Positions 1 through 9,605 of a stretch of 50,461 bases of DNA are shown piece by piece. This stretch comes from Pseudoalteromonas atlantica. GTDB taxonomy: Bacteria > Pseudomonadota > Gammaproteobacteria > Enterobacterales > Alteromonadaceae. The position numbers were made by a program, and so were the translations under genes. The notes below the pieces were generated by a model. The model saw only the letters and a program-made list of their open reading frames with translations, did no database searches and was not told where the DNA came from. Within the stretch, counting starts at the first letter, position 1, and each line of letters opens with the position of its first letter. The stretch is taken from contig BJUT01000031.1 in the NCBI GenBank assembly GCA_007988745.1, forward strand, positions 1-50,461, in the 5' to 3' direction.

Positions 1-92
1 TATGGAAAATAAACTAAACAGCTACTCTAATTGAACAAGCAAAACGACCATAAAATGAGCCACCATTAGCCCTGCCTCTATATTACACACAT

Positions 93-127
93 AAAAAAGC
101 CCCGCTTGGTTTTAAACAAACGAGGCT
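93..127 (-). terminator. Second (distal) terminator of fadE
   Basis: Read on the minus strand, an imperfect stem (AGCCTCGTTTG pairing with CAAGCGGGGCT) is followed by a run of six T. It lies about 65 bases beyond the fadE stop codon and acts as a backup to the nearer hairpin at 151-178. Confidence 0.6.
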
Positions 128-150
128 CCACACTAATTTTTTAATCAAGA

Positions 151-178
151 ATAAAAGCGCCGATACAGCGGGCGCTTT
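151..178 (-). terminator. Proximal terminator of fadE
   Basis: The hairpin AGCGCC / GGCGCT with a nine-base loop is followed on the minus strand by TTTTAT. It starts about 15 bases after the fadE stop codon. Confidence 0.6.
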
Positions 179-191
179 GCATCATTGAATT

Positions 192-2446
192 TTATTGATT
201 AACTACACTTTTAAGTGGGTTAACTGGTTGTGCGTTGTCATCTAATAAGTTCATGTCAAAGTCGAACTCATCAACGCGAATCGCTTTTTCACGCTTTTTG
301 TTGTAATCAATTAGTTGCGCATGTTCATCCGCAGTAATTACATTTGCCGCTAATGCGTTATCTAGCGTAATGGCAAAACGTGTACCTGGTTTAATCGTTT
401 TAGCGCGCAGCGCTTTTTTAACTTTGGCCAGTTCAACAAGTGATGCCATTTTAGCTTTATAAGCTTGCTCGTTAATGTGATGACCGTCGCCTTCTACAGG
501 CTTAACTAAATGCGTAATTTGCGCTTTAAATGCGGTATCAAGCTGTGCTTGTTTTGCTAATTCACGAATTAAGTCGTCGCTAATTTTTGGCATTTTAGTT
601 GAGTAGTTCATTGTTACAAAACGAATAAACTTACGAGTACCACTTGCAGGGAAGTTATCTAAAAACTTATGCAGTGCTTCTTCAGCGCTTTGTAGTGCAA
701 AACGTGTCGCATAGTGGAAGTACGGCGCTGCTTGCTCGCGCTCGCTGCTTGCTACTTTTTGCTCGTAATACTTAATTGATGCCATTGCCGCGTATAAAAA
801 GCTCATTACATCGCCTAAACGTGCTGATAGCATTTCAGCCTGCTTTAATTTACCGCCAAGTACGAGTAACGAGAAGTCGGCATACACTGCTAATTTTGCA
901 GATAGTTTATGTACGGCTTTTTCGTATTCACGTACTTCTGGTAATGCAGAGTTTGCACTTGCAGTAAATGGTAAAACACCTAAACGGAACGCACGTAAGC
1001 TATTTGCTGTGCTGTAACCAATTGTTTTACGCAAAATGCCGTTAAACTCTTTATCTGCACCTTTATCTTCACTATGGATTGATTCAACCATAGATTGTAA
1101 ATAAGGGTGACAACGCATAACACCTTGACCAAAAATCATCAGGTTACGTGTAAGAATGTTCGCGCCTTCTACTGTAATTGCAATAGGCTGTGCTACGTAA
1201 CCGCTTGCAAGGGTATTTTGTGGACCATTTTGAATCGCTTTACCCGCTTGAATATCCATTGCAGAGTCTAATACGTCGCGGCCAAGCTCGGTCATGTGGT
1301 ATTTAGCTATTGCTGTAACAACCGATGGTTTTAAGCCCATGCCCAGGCCTTCAGTTGTCAGCACGCGCATTGCTTCTTGAAGGTATGTTTTACCTGCAAT
1401 GTCTGCTAGTTTTTCTTGAATACCTTCAAATTGACCAATTGCTAAACCAAACTGCTCACGCACTGCTGCGTATTCAGATACTGATTTAAACGCCACTTGT
1501 GATGTACTTACACCTAGTGCAGGTAATGAAATACCACGCCCTGCACCTAAACAGCTAACCAACATTTGCCAACCACGACCGATGTTTTTCTGGCCGCCAA
1601 TAATAAAGTCCATTGGTACAAATACTTTGTTACCACGTGTAGTACCGTTATAAAAACGAATACCCATTGGTCATGGCGGTTGCCAAGCTCTACACCTGGG
1701 TGATCTTTAGGAATAAGCGCACAGGTAATACCTAAGTTTTCTTTGCCGCCTAGTAAACCTTCTGGATCCACTACTTTAAATGCTAAACCAAGTACCGTAG
1801 CGATTGGTGCCAGTGTGATGTAACGCTTATCCCATGTGATCTCAAGGCCAAGTACTTCTTCGCCGTTGTACATGCCTTTGGTGACAGTACCAATATCTGG
1901 AATGCCACCTGCATCAGAGCCCGCCTCTGGGCTTGTTAATGCAAAACATGGAATGTCTCTGCCGTTTGCTAAACGCGGTAAGTAATGCGCTTGCTGCTCT
2001 TGTGTACCAAAGTGAAGTAATAATTCACCTGGGCCTAAAGAGTTAGGAACCATAACAGTTACCGCTACTGCAGAGCTTTTAGTTGCAATGGTTGCCACAA
2101 TAGTTGAGTTTGCATAAGGGCTAAACTCTAAACCGCCAAACGATTTAGGAATGATAAGCGAGAAGAAACGCTCTTTTTTCAAAAATTCTAATATGTCATC
2201 TGGTAAGTGAATACCGTTTTGAATAACTGAATCGTCAATCATGCCTAGTAGCTCTTGTACTGGGCCATCTAAGAATGCTTGCTCGTCTGCACTTAGGGTA
2301 GCAGCCGGCACATCGCGTAGTGCGCTAAAATCTGGCTTACCTTGATAGATAGACCCTTCTAACCACACATCACCCGCGTCTAGCGCTTCTTGTTCAGTGA
2401 TTGAAATACTTGGTAATACTTTTTTTAATTTTGTACGTAAACTCAT
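192..2446 (-). pseudogene. fadE: Acyl-CoA dehydrogenase FadE, frameshifted
   Basis: First step of fatty-acid beta-oxidation: FAD-dependent oxidation of acyl-CoA to 2-enoyl-CoA. The gene is in two frames. The amino-terminal part (start at 2446, or 2458 as an alternative) carries the acyl-CoA dehydrogenase N and middle domains (FGTQEQQ, SPEAGSDAG) and reads to GNRHD near 1670. The carboxy-terminal part resumes with MGIRFYNGTTRG at 1667 and continues through the C-terminal helical domain and the FadE-type extension to 192. Restoring one C in the run GACC(C)AATGG near 1670 rejoins them into a protein of about 750 residues, the usual size for long FadE homologues. The start at 2446 is preferred because a FadR-like operator covers 2452-2468, including the ATG at 2458. 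The gene is monocistronic, with two terminators behind it. The break may be a true mutation or a sequencing or assembly error. Confidence 0.88.
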
Positions 2447-2451
2447 GATTG

Positions 2452-2468
2452 AACTCATCCGACCAGAT
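2452..2468 (-). promoter_or_regulatory. FadR-like operator at fadE
   Basis: On the minus strand the site reads ATCTGGTCGGATGAGTT, which agrees at 14 of 17 positions (counting degenerate ones) with the E. coli FadR consensus AGCTGGTCCGAYNTGTT as I remember it. It matches the site at 29557-29573 at 13 of 17 positions. It lies just before the preferred fadE start, where a repressor would block transcription. The function is inferred. Confidence 0.65.
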
Positions 2469-2662
2469 AAATAATACCTACATTACGTCATAAAAATCAG
2501 TTTAGATCAATTACTCTATTCAATTAATTAACAGTTTTTTCAATTTATTTTCTTTACGGTGACGTAAACTGTTGAAACTAAAAGGCTTACACTTGTGCGC
2601 TGAAATACCTCTATTTGGCAACAATTAAGCCCCATACTCATAAAAAGCTATTTTTTAGGCAT

Positions 2663-2693
2663 AAAAAAACGCAGCCACTTGGGCTGCGTTTTT
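2663..2693 (-). terminator. Terminator of the efflux operon
   Basis: The stem ACGCAGCC / GGCTGCGT has a short loop and is flanked by A and T runs on both sides, so it can work on either strand. It follows the stop codon of the oxidoreductase that ends the minus-strand efflux operon. Confidence 0.85.
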
Positions 2694-2711
2694 AAAATAA
2701 GGTGGGCAACG

Positions 2712-3740
2712 TTAATTGCTTATTTGCACAACGTGTTTGCCTGTAAAGCCACCCGCTATTTGGTTATTTAAGGCAGCATTGACTGAGTCAGCAGTAAAGT
2801 CAACCGCAGTGATTGCCGGTGTTTTAATATCGCCCGATAGCGCGCCTTCAAGCAATAAATTGCCCATAAAACTTAAGCGCTGCTGTGCACATAAACTATT
2901 GGCAAGCCACGCACCACCAATAGACACCACACTAATATTAGGCGCTCGGTGGTACATTAAATCTTGATCAAAATGAGGCAGCGAGTTTAAACACGCGATA
3001 CGCCCGCAAAAGCGCATTAATTCAATATTTCTAAGCGTTGATTCACCGCCCATGGTATCAATTACAGCATCAAACCCTTGCGGGCCAAGCTCGCGGCGAA
3101 TTTTGTCGCGTAACTTTTTGTCGTTATAATCAAATACCACATCGGCACCTAGCTGCTTTACCAGCTTGTGATTACGCTTTGAAGCGGTGGTAAATACATC
3201 GGCACCGCGTTGTTTAGCATATTGAATGGCAAACTGCCCTACCGCACCAGAGCCACCTTCGATTAGGATTTGGTCGCCCTCAGTAATTGCAATTTTATCT
3301 AAGCTAATAAGGGCGGCCATACCAGCACACGGTAACGTAGCAGCCTTTGCAGGGCACAGCCCATCGGGCACAACCGATACAGCAAAGTTAGGCACCGTGG
3401 TGTATTCACTCAGTACCCCTTGCTCGCCAATATTGGCATGCCACATTACTCGTTCGCCAACCCCAGGAAACACACCTTTGTTAGCTTTAACTACCACACC
3501 AACGGCGTCTAGGCCTAAAATATGAGGGTATTGCCACTTACAAAATCCCGTTTTAGCAAAATAGGCATCAGCAGGATTGAGGCCTACATACTCAAGCTTT
3601 ACCAACAATTCGTTGTCGGCGCACTCGGGTATATCAACCTCAACATCTTGCAAGCGTATTTGCTCATCTGGTTGTGATAAAACAATAGCGCGCATTGTTT
3701 GTAAGGGGCTGCCTTGATGTGATAATTCAGTATTGCTCAT
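2712..3740 (-). CDS. MDR-family quinone-oxidoreductase-like dehydrogenase (MexS-like position)
   Basis: A 342-residue member of the medium-chain dehydrogenase/reductase superfamily, nearest in style to NADPH:quinone oxidoreductases. The N-terminal GroES-like fold carries HILGLDAVGVV (about residues 73-83). The nucleotide-binding motif GGSGAVGQFAIQYAK (about 162-176) marks the Rossmann domain. I do not see the clustered structural-zinc cysteines, so it is probably a zinc-free reductase; the substrate is unknown. It starts 14 bases after the outer-membrane efflux gene and is followed by a strong terminator, so it is the last gene of the efflux operon. In Pseudomonas aeruginosa a similar oxidoreductase (MexS) sits beside mexEF-oprN and influences its expression, possibly by removing a toxic electrophile. 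The same role here is an inference from position. Confidence 0.85.
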   Translation of the reverse strand: MSNTELSHQGSPLQTMRAIVLSQPDEQIRLQDVEVDIPECADNELLVKLEYVGLNPADAYFAKTGFCKWQYPHILGLDAVGVVVKANKGVFPGVGERVMWHANIGEQGVLSEYTTVPNFAVSVVPDGLCPAKAATLPCAGMAALISLDKIAITEGDQILIEGGSGAVGQFAIQYAKQRGADVFTTASKRNHKLVKQLGADVVFDYNDKKLRDKIRRELGPQGFDAVIDTMGGESTLRNIELMRFCGRIACLNSLPHFDQDLMYHRAPNISVVSIGGAWLANSLCAQQRLSFMGNLLLEGALSGDIKTPAITAVDFTADSVNAALNNQIAGGFTGKHVVQISN

Positions 3741-3754
3741 TCAATTAACTCTAC

Positions 3755-5164
3755 CTATTTTGTACTGCTCAGTGCATAGCTCCATTGGCCGTTAAATGCC
3801 TGATAAGCATTCACTTTAGCAAGCAATGTAGCAATAGTTGTGTCAACAGCGTTTTCTTGTGCCATTAAAACATCCTGGCGTGCATCTAACAACTCTAAGT
3901 ACGGTATTTGGCCTTCTTCGTACATCGCCTGTGCTTGTAAAAATGCTTTATTTGCAAAGCCATAGCGCTGTTTAGCATAACGCTCTTGCTGTTGTTGATT
4001 GACCAACATTTGCAATGAAAGTTCACTTTGAGTCACCGCATTTAATACTATTTGCTGATAGTCGCTGTAGGCAGCTTCACTTAAAAACTGCTGTGCGTCG
4101 CGCTGAGCAAGGAGTGCGGGGTAACTTAATATTGACCATTGCAACTGGGGGGCTACTTGCCATTGCTGATCAGTATTTTTTAAGCCCGTGCTGTCTATGC
4201 TCACTACGCCTGCAAAGGCTGATAAGCTAATATCAGGTAGTAAGGCTTTACTTGCCGCCACACTTAAGCTGTTGGCTTGGCTAAAATCATACAATGCACG
4301 GCTTATATCAGGGCGAAGGGCAATGGCGCTATTGGCATTTTTAAGCGCAACGCTAAAGCTTTGCTCCAGCAGGTTTTGCTCATTGTCTATCGCAATGTCT
4401 TGCGCAAGCTTACCTGTAAGCACAGCTAAAGTGGATAAGTCGCTGTATTTAGCATACTCAATAGCGGGCATTAGGGCTTCTTGCTGCCTAAGCTGTGCCA
4501 TCGTACGGTTTAGGTCAAGCTCGTTGGCAACGCCTTCATCTACACGTGCTTGAAGTACCTCAATGCTTTGCTCTAATGCGTTAATTTGCATGGCTATGAT
4601 GTGTTGTTTTTCAACATTACCTTGATAGCTTACAAACCCTTTAACAACAGACGATACCACTTCAATTTGCAGTGAACGTACTTGCTCGGCTTGGCTCATG
4701 GCCGATGCATTTGCAGCATCAACCAAAGCAGTAATACGGCCAAATAAATCTAACTGCCAATCAAGCGCTATGTTAGCACTCGATTGACGGTCAAACACAC
4801 TCGGTGCATCGCTTCGTGCTGCGCCAATATTTACCCCGCCTTGGGGTAAATATTGCGCTTTTTGCTCACCAAGTCGGGCAAGGGTACTTTTGAGCGTTAA
4901 TTGGCTTGTTTGCAAATTGTAGTTATTGGCAAGTGCGCTATTAACCAAAGCATTTAGCTGCTTTGATTCTAACTTGTGCCACCAATTTGTTTCATCTGCA
5001 ATGGCAACATTGCTGGCAATATTTGCTTGAGCTACAAAATCGTTAATAGCGTTTTGCTCGCTTTGTGTATCTATTTTGCTAGCGCAACCAGATAAAAAAG
5101 CAGCCACTAACACAGCACTTAACGTTAAGCGCGTTTTGATAGGTTTAGCGATTAAATTAGTCAT
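3755..5164 (-). CDS. Outer-membrane efflux lipoprotein (NodT/OprN family)
   Basis: A 469-residue TolC-type outer-membrane channel that completes the tripartite RND pump. The signal peptide ends in a lipobox (FLSGC), so the mature protein is lipid-anchored at Cys27. Two long helical halves, each with the alternating pattern of an efflux duplication, are visible (about residues 60-250 and 270-460). The start overlaps the end of the RND pump gene by 8 bases, which suggests translational coupling. The family usually runs 460-490 residues, so the protein appears complete. Confidence 0.92.
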   Translation of the reverse strand: MTNLIAKPIKTRLTLSAVLVAAFLSGCASKIDTQSEQNAINDFVAQANIASNVAIADETNWWHKLESKQLNALVNSALANNYNLQTSQLTLKSTLARLGEQKAQYLPQGGVNIGAARSDAPSVFDRQSSANIALDWQLDLFGRITALVDAANASAMSQAEQVRSLQIEVVSSVVKGFVSYQGNVEKQHIIAMQINALEQSIEVLQARVDEGVANELDLNRTMAQLRQQEALMPAIEYAKYSDLSTLAVLTGKLAQDIAIDNEQNLLEQSFSVALKNANSAIALRPDISRALYDFSQANSLSVAASKALLPDISLSAFAGVVSIDSTGLKNTDQQWQVAPQLQWSILSYPALLAQRDAQQFLSEAAYSDYQQIVLNAVTQSELSLQMLVNQQQQERYAKQRYGFANKAFLQAQAMYEEGQIPYLELLDARQDVLMAQENAVDTTIATLLAKVNAYQAFNGQWSYALSSTK

Positions 5165-8100
5165 GCGATATCCCCTTTGCTTTTTGCTGCTTTTTCACAA
5201 CTAACATGTAAAACACGGGCGTAAATAATAAGCCAAACACCGTTACGCCTATCATGCCTGCAAACACCGCGTTACCCATTGCGTGGCGCATTTCGGCACC
5301 TGCCCCCGTTGCAAGTACTAGTGGTACAACCCCTGCTGTAAAGGCAATTGAGGTCATTAATATTGGGCGTAAACGCATACGACACGCCGCTAATATTGCC
5401 TCAAAGTGCGTTAACCCACCGCCGTGTTGGTCGCGGGCAAATTCTACCATTAATATGGCGTTTTTAGAGGCAAGTGCCACCAGTACAATTAATGCAATTT
5501 GAGTAAATATATTATTGTCTGAGCCTACAAACCACACACCTAATAGTGCTGAGAAAATAGTCATCGGTACAATTAATATTATGGCCAGTGGCAAACGTAA
5601 ACTTTCGTACTGCGCAGCAAGCACCATAAATACAAGCAACACAACTAATGGGAATACATAAACCATAGTGTTACCTGCAAGTACTTGTTGGTACGTTACT
5701 TCTGTCCACTCGTACTCAATACCTGTTGGCAGATTGTCGGCTAATATTGTTTCAATAGCAGTTTGTGCCTGATCAGAGCTATAACCGGGGGCTGGACTGC
5801 CGTTTAGTTCTGCACTTGGGTAACCGTTGTAATGCATTACACGGTCAGGCCCTATTGTTGGTGTAACTGTAAGTACCGAGCCAAGCGGCACCATATTTCC
5901 TGCACTGTTACGTACTTTTAGGTTAAGAATTTGCTCAGGGTCAAGGCGAAAATCAGCATCAGCTTGCGCATTAACCTGATAAGTACGACCAAACATATTA
6001 AAGTCATTCACATACACAGAGCCTAGGTATATTTGCAATGCGTCAAATACTTCATCAAGAGGAATACCTTGAATAAGCGCTTGCTCGCGGTCTATATCAA
6101 TATCCATTTGTGGTACTTGAATGCGAAAGCTTGAATATAAGCCCATTAACGCGGGGTCTTGCTGCGCCTTACCAATAATGGTTTGCAAACTATTAAATAG
6201 TGCATCAAAGCCTTTATTTGCTCTATCTTCAATTTGCAGTTTAAAGCCACCGGTGGTACCTAAGCCTTGAATTGGCGGCGGCGGAAATACAGCCACAAAC
6301 GCTTCATCAATAGCTGCAAAACGCTGATTTAACTGCGCGGCAATTGCCATCGCTGATTGACTAGGGTCGGTACGTTTATCAAAGCTCTCAAGTGGCGTAA
6401 ATACAATGCCGCTATTTGGGCTGTTAGTAAAACCGTTTACCGATAAGCCTGGAAACGCCACGGTGTGTGCAACGCCTGGTACTTCTAATGCTATTTTTTG
6501 CATTTGCGAGAGCACATCTTCGGTACGGTCTAAACTGGCTGCATCTGGCAATTGCGCAATCGCAACTAAATATTGCTTATCTTGCTGTGGAATAAAGCCA
6601 CCGGGTACGGTATCAAACAATTTAATTGTACCGCCCACCAGCGCAACATAGGCCACCATAACAATAACGCTCATACGTATAAGCTTTTGTACCAGCTTTT
6701 CGTAGCCTTTAGCACCACGGTCAAACACGCGGTTAAACGGTTTAAATAACCACGCACCAAACAGTTTATTAAGTAAACGCGTGAATGCATCTGGTTTTGC
6801 ATCGTGCGACTTTAATAATAATGCCGATAGCGCAGGCGACAGGGTTAAGGAGTTAAACGCCGAAATAACAGTCGAAATAGTAATTGTTAGTGCAAATTGC
6901 TTATAAAACTGACCCGATAAACCGGTAATAAATGCAGTAGGAATAAATACCGCACACAGCACTAACGCTATCGCAATAATTGGCCCGGTTACTTCGCTCA
7001 TAGCAACACGTGTTGCCTCTAAAGGCGAAAGCCCTTGTTCTATATTTCGCTCTACGTTTTCAACAACAACTATCGCATCATCAACTACAATACCAATTGC
7101 CAGTACCAAGCCAAACAGCGAAAGTGTATTAATAGACACGCCTAGCCATTGCATTACAGCAAACGTACCAATTAACGAAATTGGCACCGCAATCAATGGA
7201 ATAATAGACGCGCGCCACGTTTGTAAAAATACAATAACCACAATTACAACTAATACAATGGCTTCAAGTAGCGTTGCTATAACCGCATCTATTGAACCAC
7301 GTACAAACACAGTGGGGTCGTAAACAATGTCGTACTCAACCCCTGCCGGAAAATCTTGTGATAAACGAGCCATGGTCTCGCGTACTTGATCAGAGAGCTC
7401 AATTGCATTTGAACCCGGGCGCTGAAACACTGGCATTGCAAGTGCTGGCTGGTTATCAAGCTCTGCACGAAGTGCATAGGTATCTTGGCCTAAATCAACA
7501 CGGGCTACATCAGACAAACGCGTTAATTGCCCCTGTTCGCCCACTTTAATAATGACCTTTTCAAACTCTTCAACACTGTTTAAACGTCCTTTTACGTTTA
7601 ACAAAATTTGAAATTGGCTGTCGTTAGAAATTGGCTGTGCACCTAAGCTACCCGCTGCAACTTGCTGATTTTGCGAGCGCAAAGCAGCCACAACATCGGT
7701 GGCTGTAAGCTCACGCGCTGCTAATGCATCTGGGTTTAACCACACACGCATAGAGTACTTACCACCGCCAAATAAACGAATATCACCTACACCCGGTAAA
7801 CGGGCAATTTCATCTTTAATATGAGTGTCGGCATAGTTAGATAAATACGCTGTGTCGTGGCTGTTTTCAGGCGAGTATAAATGCACCACCATGGTTAAAT
7901 CGGGTGATGATTTTTCGGCCACAACACCTAAACGTTGAACTTCCTCGGGTAAACGTGGCAATGCACTGTTTACACGGTTTTGTACTTGTACTTGTGCACG
8001 GTCTAAATCCGTACCTAACGCAAAGGTTACCGTTAATGTCATGCGGCCATCGCTGGTACCTTGCGAAAACATATAAAGCATGTTTTCAGTACCATTGATT

Positions 8101-8309
8101 TCTTGCTCAAGTGGCGTTGCCACTGTTTGCGCTATAACGGTAGGGTTTGCGCCTGGGTAATTTGCAGTTACTACAACCGTTGGTGGTACCACTTCTGGGT
8201 ATTCACTTACAGGAAGTTGAAACAGTGATATACCACCAGCAATTAAAATAACCAACGACAGCATGGCTGCAAATATTGGTCGCTGAATAAAAAAGTGTGA
8301 AAATTTCAT
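5157..8309 (-). CDS. RND multidrug efflux transporter, HAE-1 family (MexF/OqxB-like)
   Basis: A 1050-residue inner-membrane proton/drug antiporter with the full family layout: N-terminal helix (FFIQRPIFAA), two large periplasmic loops and twelve membrane segments. The proton-relay aspartates D410-D411 (GIVVDDAIVVVENVE) and the partner lysine in ALASKNAILMVEFA are present. The N-terminal 400 residues look most like MexF/OqxB, pumps for chloramphenicol, quinolones and similar aromatic compounds. It starts 9 bases after the adaptor gene and overlaps the outer-membrane gene, so the three are one transcription unit. The substrate range cannot be read from the sequence. Confidence 0.96.
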   Translation of the reverse strand: MKFSHFFIQRPIFAAMLSLVILIAGGISLFQLPVSEYPEVVPPTVVVTANYPGANPTVIAQTVATPLEQEINGTENMLYMFSQGTSDGRMTLTVTFALGTDLDRAQVQVQNRVNSALPRLPEEVQRLGVVAEKSSPDLTMVVHLYSPENSHDTAYLSNYADTHIKDEIARLPGVGDIRLFGGGKYSMRVWLNPDALAARELTATDVVAALRSQNQQVAAGSLGAQPISNDSQFQILLNVKGRLNSVEEFEKVIIKVGEQGQLTRLSDVARVDLGQDTYALRAELDNQPALAMPVFQRPGSNAIELSDQVRETMARLSQDFPAGVEYDIVYDPTVFVRGSIDAVIATLLEAIVLVVIVVIVFLQTWRASIIPLIAVPISLIGTFAVMQWLGVSINTLSLFGLVLAIGIVVDDAIVVVENVERNIEQGLSPLEATRVAMSEVTGPIIAIALVLCAVFIPTAFITGLSGQFYKQFALTITISTVISAFNSLTLSPALSALLLKSHDAKPDAFTRLLNKLFGAWLFKPFNRVFDRGAKGYEKLVQKLIRMSVIVMVAYVALVGGTIKLFDTVPGGFIPQQDKQYLVAIAQLPDAASLDRTEDVLSQMQKIALEVPGVAHTVAFPGLSVNGFTNSPNSGIVFTPLESFDKRTDPSQSAMAIAAQLNQRFAAIDEAFVAVFPPPPIQGLGTTGGFKLQIEDRANKGFDALFNSLQTIIGKAQQDPALMGLYSSFRIQVPQMDIDIDREQALIQGIPLDEVFDALQIYLGSVYVNDFNMFGRTYQVNAQADADFRLDPEQILNLKVRNSAGNMVPLGSVLTVTPTIGPDRVMHYNGYPSAELNGSPAPGYSSDQAQTAIETILADNLPTGIEYEWTEVTYQQVLAGNTMVYVFPLVVLLVFMVLAAQYESLRLPLAIILIVPMTIFSALLGVWFVGSDNNIFTQIALIVLVALASKNAILMVEFARDQHGGGLTHFEAILAACRMRLRPILMTSIAFTAGVVPLVLATGAGAEMRHAMGNAVFAGMIGVTVFGLLFTPVFYMLVVKKQQKAKGISHD

Positions 8310-8318
8310 CGATAAACC

Positions 8319-9485
8319 TTATTGCTTAGCCATTAACTGGGCGTTGTCGTTTGACAGTGTAAAGGCAACCCCATCGGTATCAATTGTGACTGTATTAGGC
8401 GAAATAGGCATACCTGGGCCTACACGTGCAGGGCCATTTACCGCAATAATATCGCCTTCGTTTAGGCCAGCAGTAACAGCGCGTAACGCACCATAGCGCT
8501 CGCCTACTTCTATTAATTTGTATTCAAGCACGTTGTTTTCGCCAACGGTTAACACAAAGCGATTTTTTAAATCGGTGCCAATAGCACGCTCAGGAATAAT
8601 TACTTTTTCGCTCACTTCGTTTGCTGCCAATTTAACGCGAGCAAAAGAACCTGCACGTAATTGATTGTTATCTTGTTCAAATACCGCACGTACACGTAAA
8701 GTACCCGTTGCTGAATTAATTTGGTTATCAATAAAATTAATATATCCTTGGTAAGCAAACTCTTTTTGCCCTACTTTTTGCATAACAACTGTTTGGCGGC
8801 TTTGTGCGGTTACATCGTTAAAGGCGCTATTCCAAGTACGCTCATCAACATCAAAGTAGGCATACATCGCTTTATTAGAAACAATTGACGTTAATACACT
8901 TTGACCCGCTAATACGTTATTACCTTTGGTAATATTTGCGCGTGAGATAACACCATCAATCGGCGAAACTACTGATGTAAATTCTAAATCGAGCTTTGCA
9001 GAGGTAAGCTGTGCTTGCAGCGCTGCCAGTTGTGCTTCGCGCTGGCGAAGCGTTGAGGTACGCGCCTGTGCTTGTTCTGTTGAAATAGCTTTACGCTCTA
9101 ATAAGCGCACTGCTCGTTTGTCTTCACTTTTAGCTTGTTCAAGTGCAGCTTCTGCGCTGTGGATTTGCGCTTCTAGGCTTGCTACAACTGCTGCAAAAGG
9201 GCGCTCATCAAGTTGAAACAACACATCGCCTTGCTTAACAACATCACCTTCTTTAAATTCAATGCTATCAATCACCCCAGATACACGCGGCATCAGCGCA
9301 ACTTCTTGCGGCGATTCTAAACGCGTGGTGTAGGTGTGCCAGCTTTGTACTGGTTTAATTAAAACTTGTGCTACATCGATAGGTTGTAATTGTTGTTGCT
9401 GCGCATTAGGTGCGCTCTCATCGGCACAGCCCGCTAAGGATAGAGTTGCCGCAGCTAATGCAGCAGCAATTAAATGTTTATTCAT
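8319..9485 (-). CDS. RND efflux periplasmic adaptor (MexE/OqxA-like)
   Basis: A 388-residue membrane-fusion protein linking the RND pump to its outer-membrane channel. The signal peptide ends in a lipobox (LSLAGC), predicting a lipid anchor at Cys20. The order is a barrel-sandwich half (FKEGDVVKQGDVLFQLDERPF), an alpha-helical hairpin (about residues 105-165, rich in Ala, Gln and Lys), the second sandwich half (VSPIDGVISRANITKGNNV) and the beta-barrel. It is the first gene of the operon, with a good ribosome site (AAAGGAG) before ATG 9485. The 120-base gap to the divergent LysR gene holds a palindromic operator candidate. Confidence 0.95.
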   Translation of the reverse strand: MNKHLIAAALAAATLSLAGCADESAPNAQQQQLQPIDVAQVLIKPVQSWHTYTTRLESPQEVALMPRVSGVIDSIEFKEGDVVKQGDVLFQLDERPFAAVVASLEAQIHSAEAALEQAKSEDKRAVRLLERKAISTEQAQARTSTLRQREAQLAALQAQLTSAKLDLEFTSVVSPIDGVISRANITKGNNVLAGQSVLTSIVSNKAMYAYFDVDERTWNSAFNDVTAQSRQTVVMQKVGQKEFAYQGYINFIDNQINSATGTLRVRAVFEQDNNQLRAGSFARVKLAANEVSEKVIIPERAIGTDLKNRFVLTVGENNVLEYKLIEVGERYGALRAVTAGLNEGDIIAVNGPARVGPGMPISPNTVTIDTDGVAFTLSNDNAQLMAKQ

Positions 9486-9565
9486 GAAGACGCTCCTTTA
9501 TTTATTTACCTGGCATGTTACGGACTATACTTGCGGACAAAAACCATAGATTTATAAATTCATTA

Positions 9566-9580
9566 ATGCCAAAATGGCAT
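9566..9580. promoter_or_regulatory. LysR-type operator (T-N11-A palindrome)
   Basis: ATGCCAAAATGGCAT is a perfect inverted repeat (6-3-6) and contains T-N11-A exactly (T9567 to A9579), the core pattern bound by LysR-type regulators. It lies between the divergent efflux operon and the LysR gene, 26 bases before the preferred LysR start. Confidence 0.7.
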
Positions 9581-9605
9581 CAATAACATTTATTGGGTGA
9601 TCATA

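Noticed and set aside
9597..9605. GTG at 9597 as the start of the LysR regulator
   Set aside because: The ATG at 9606 has GGGTGA at proper spacing; the GTG would add only three residues and lies inside that ribosome site.
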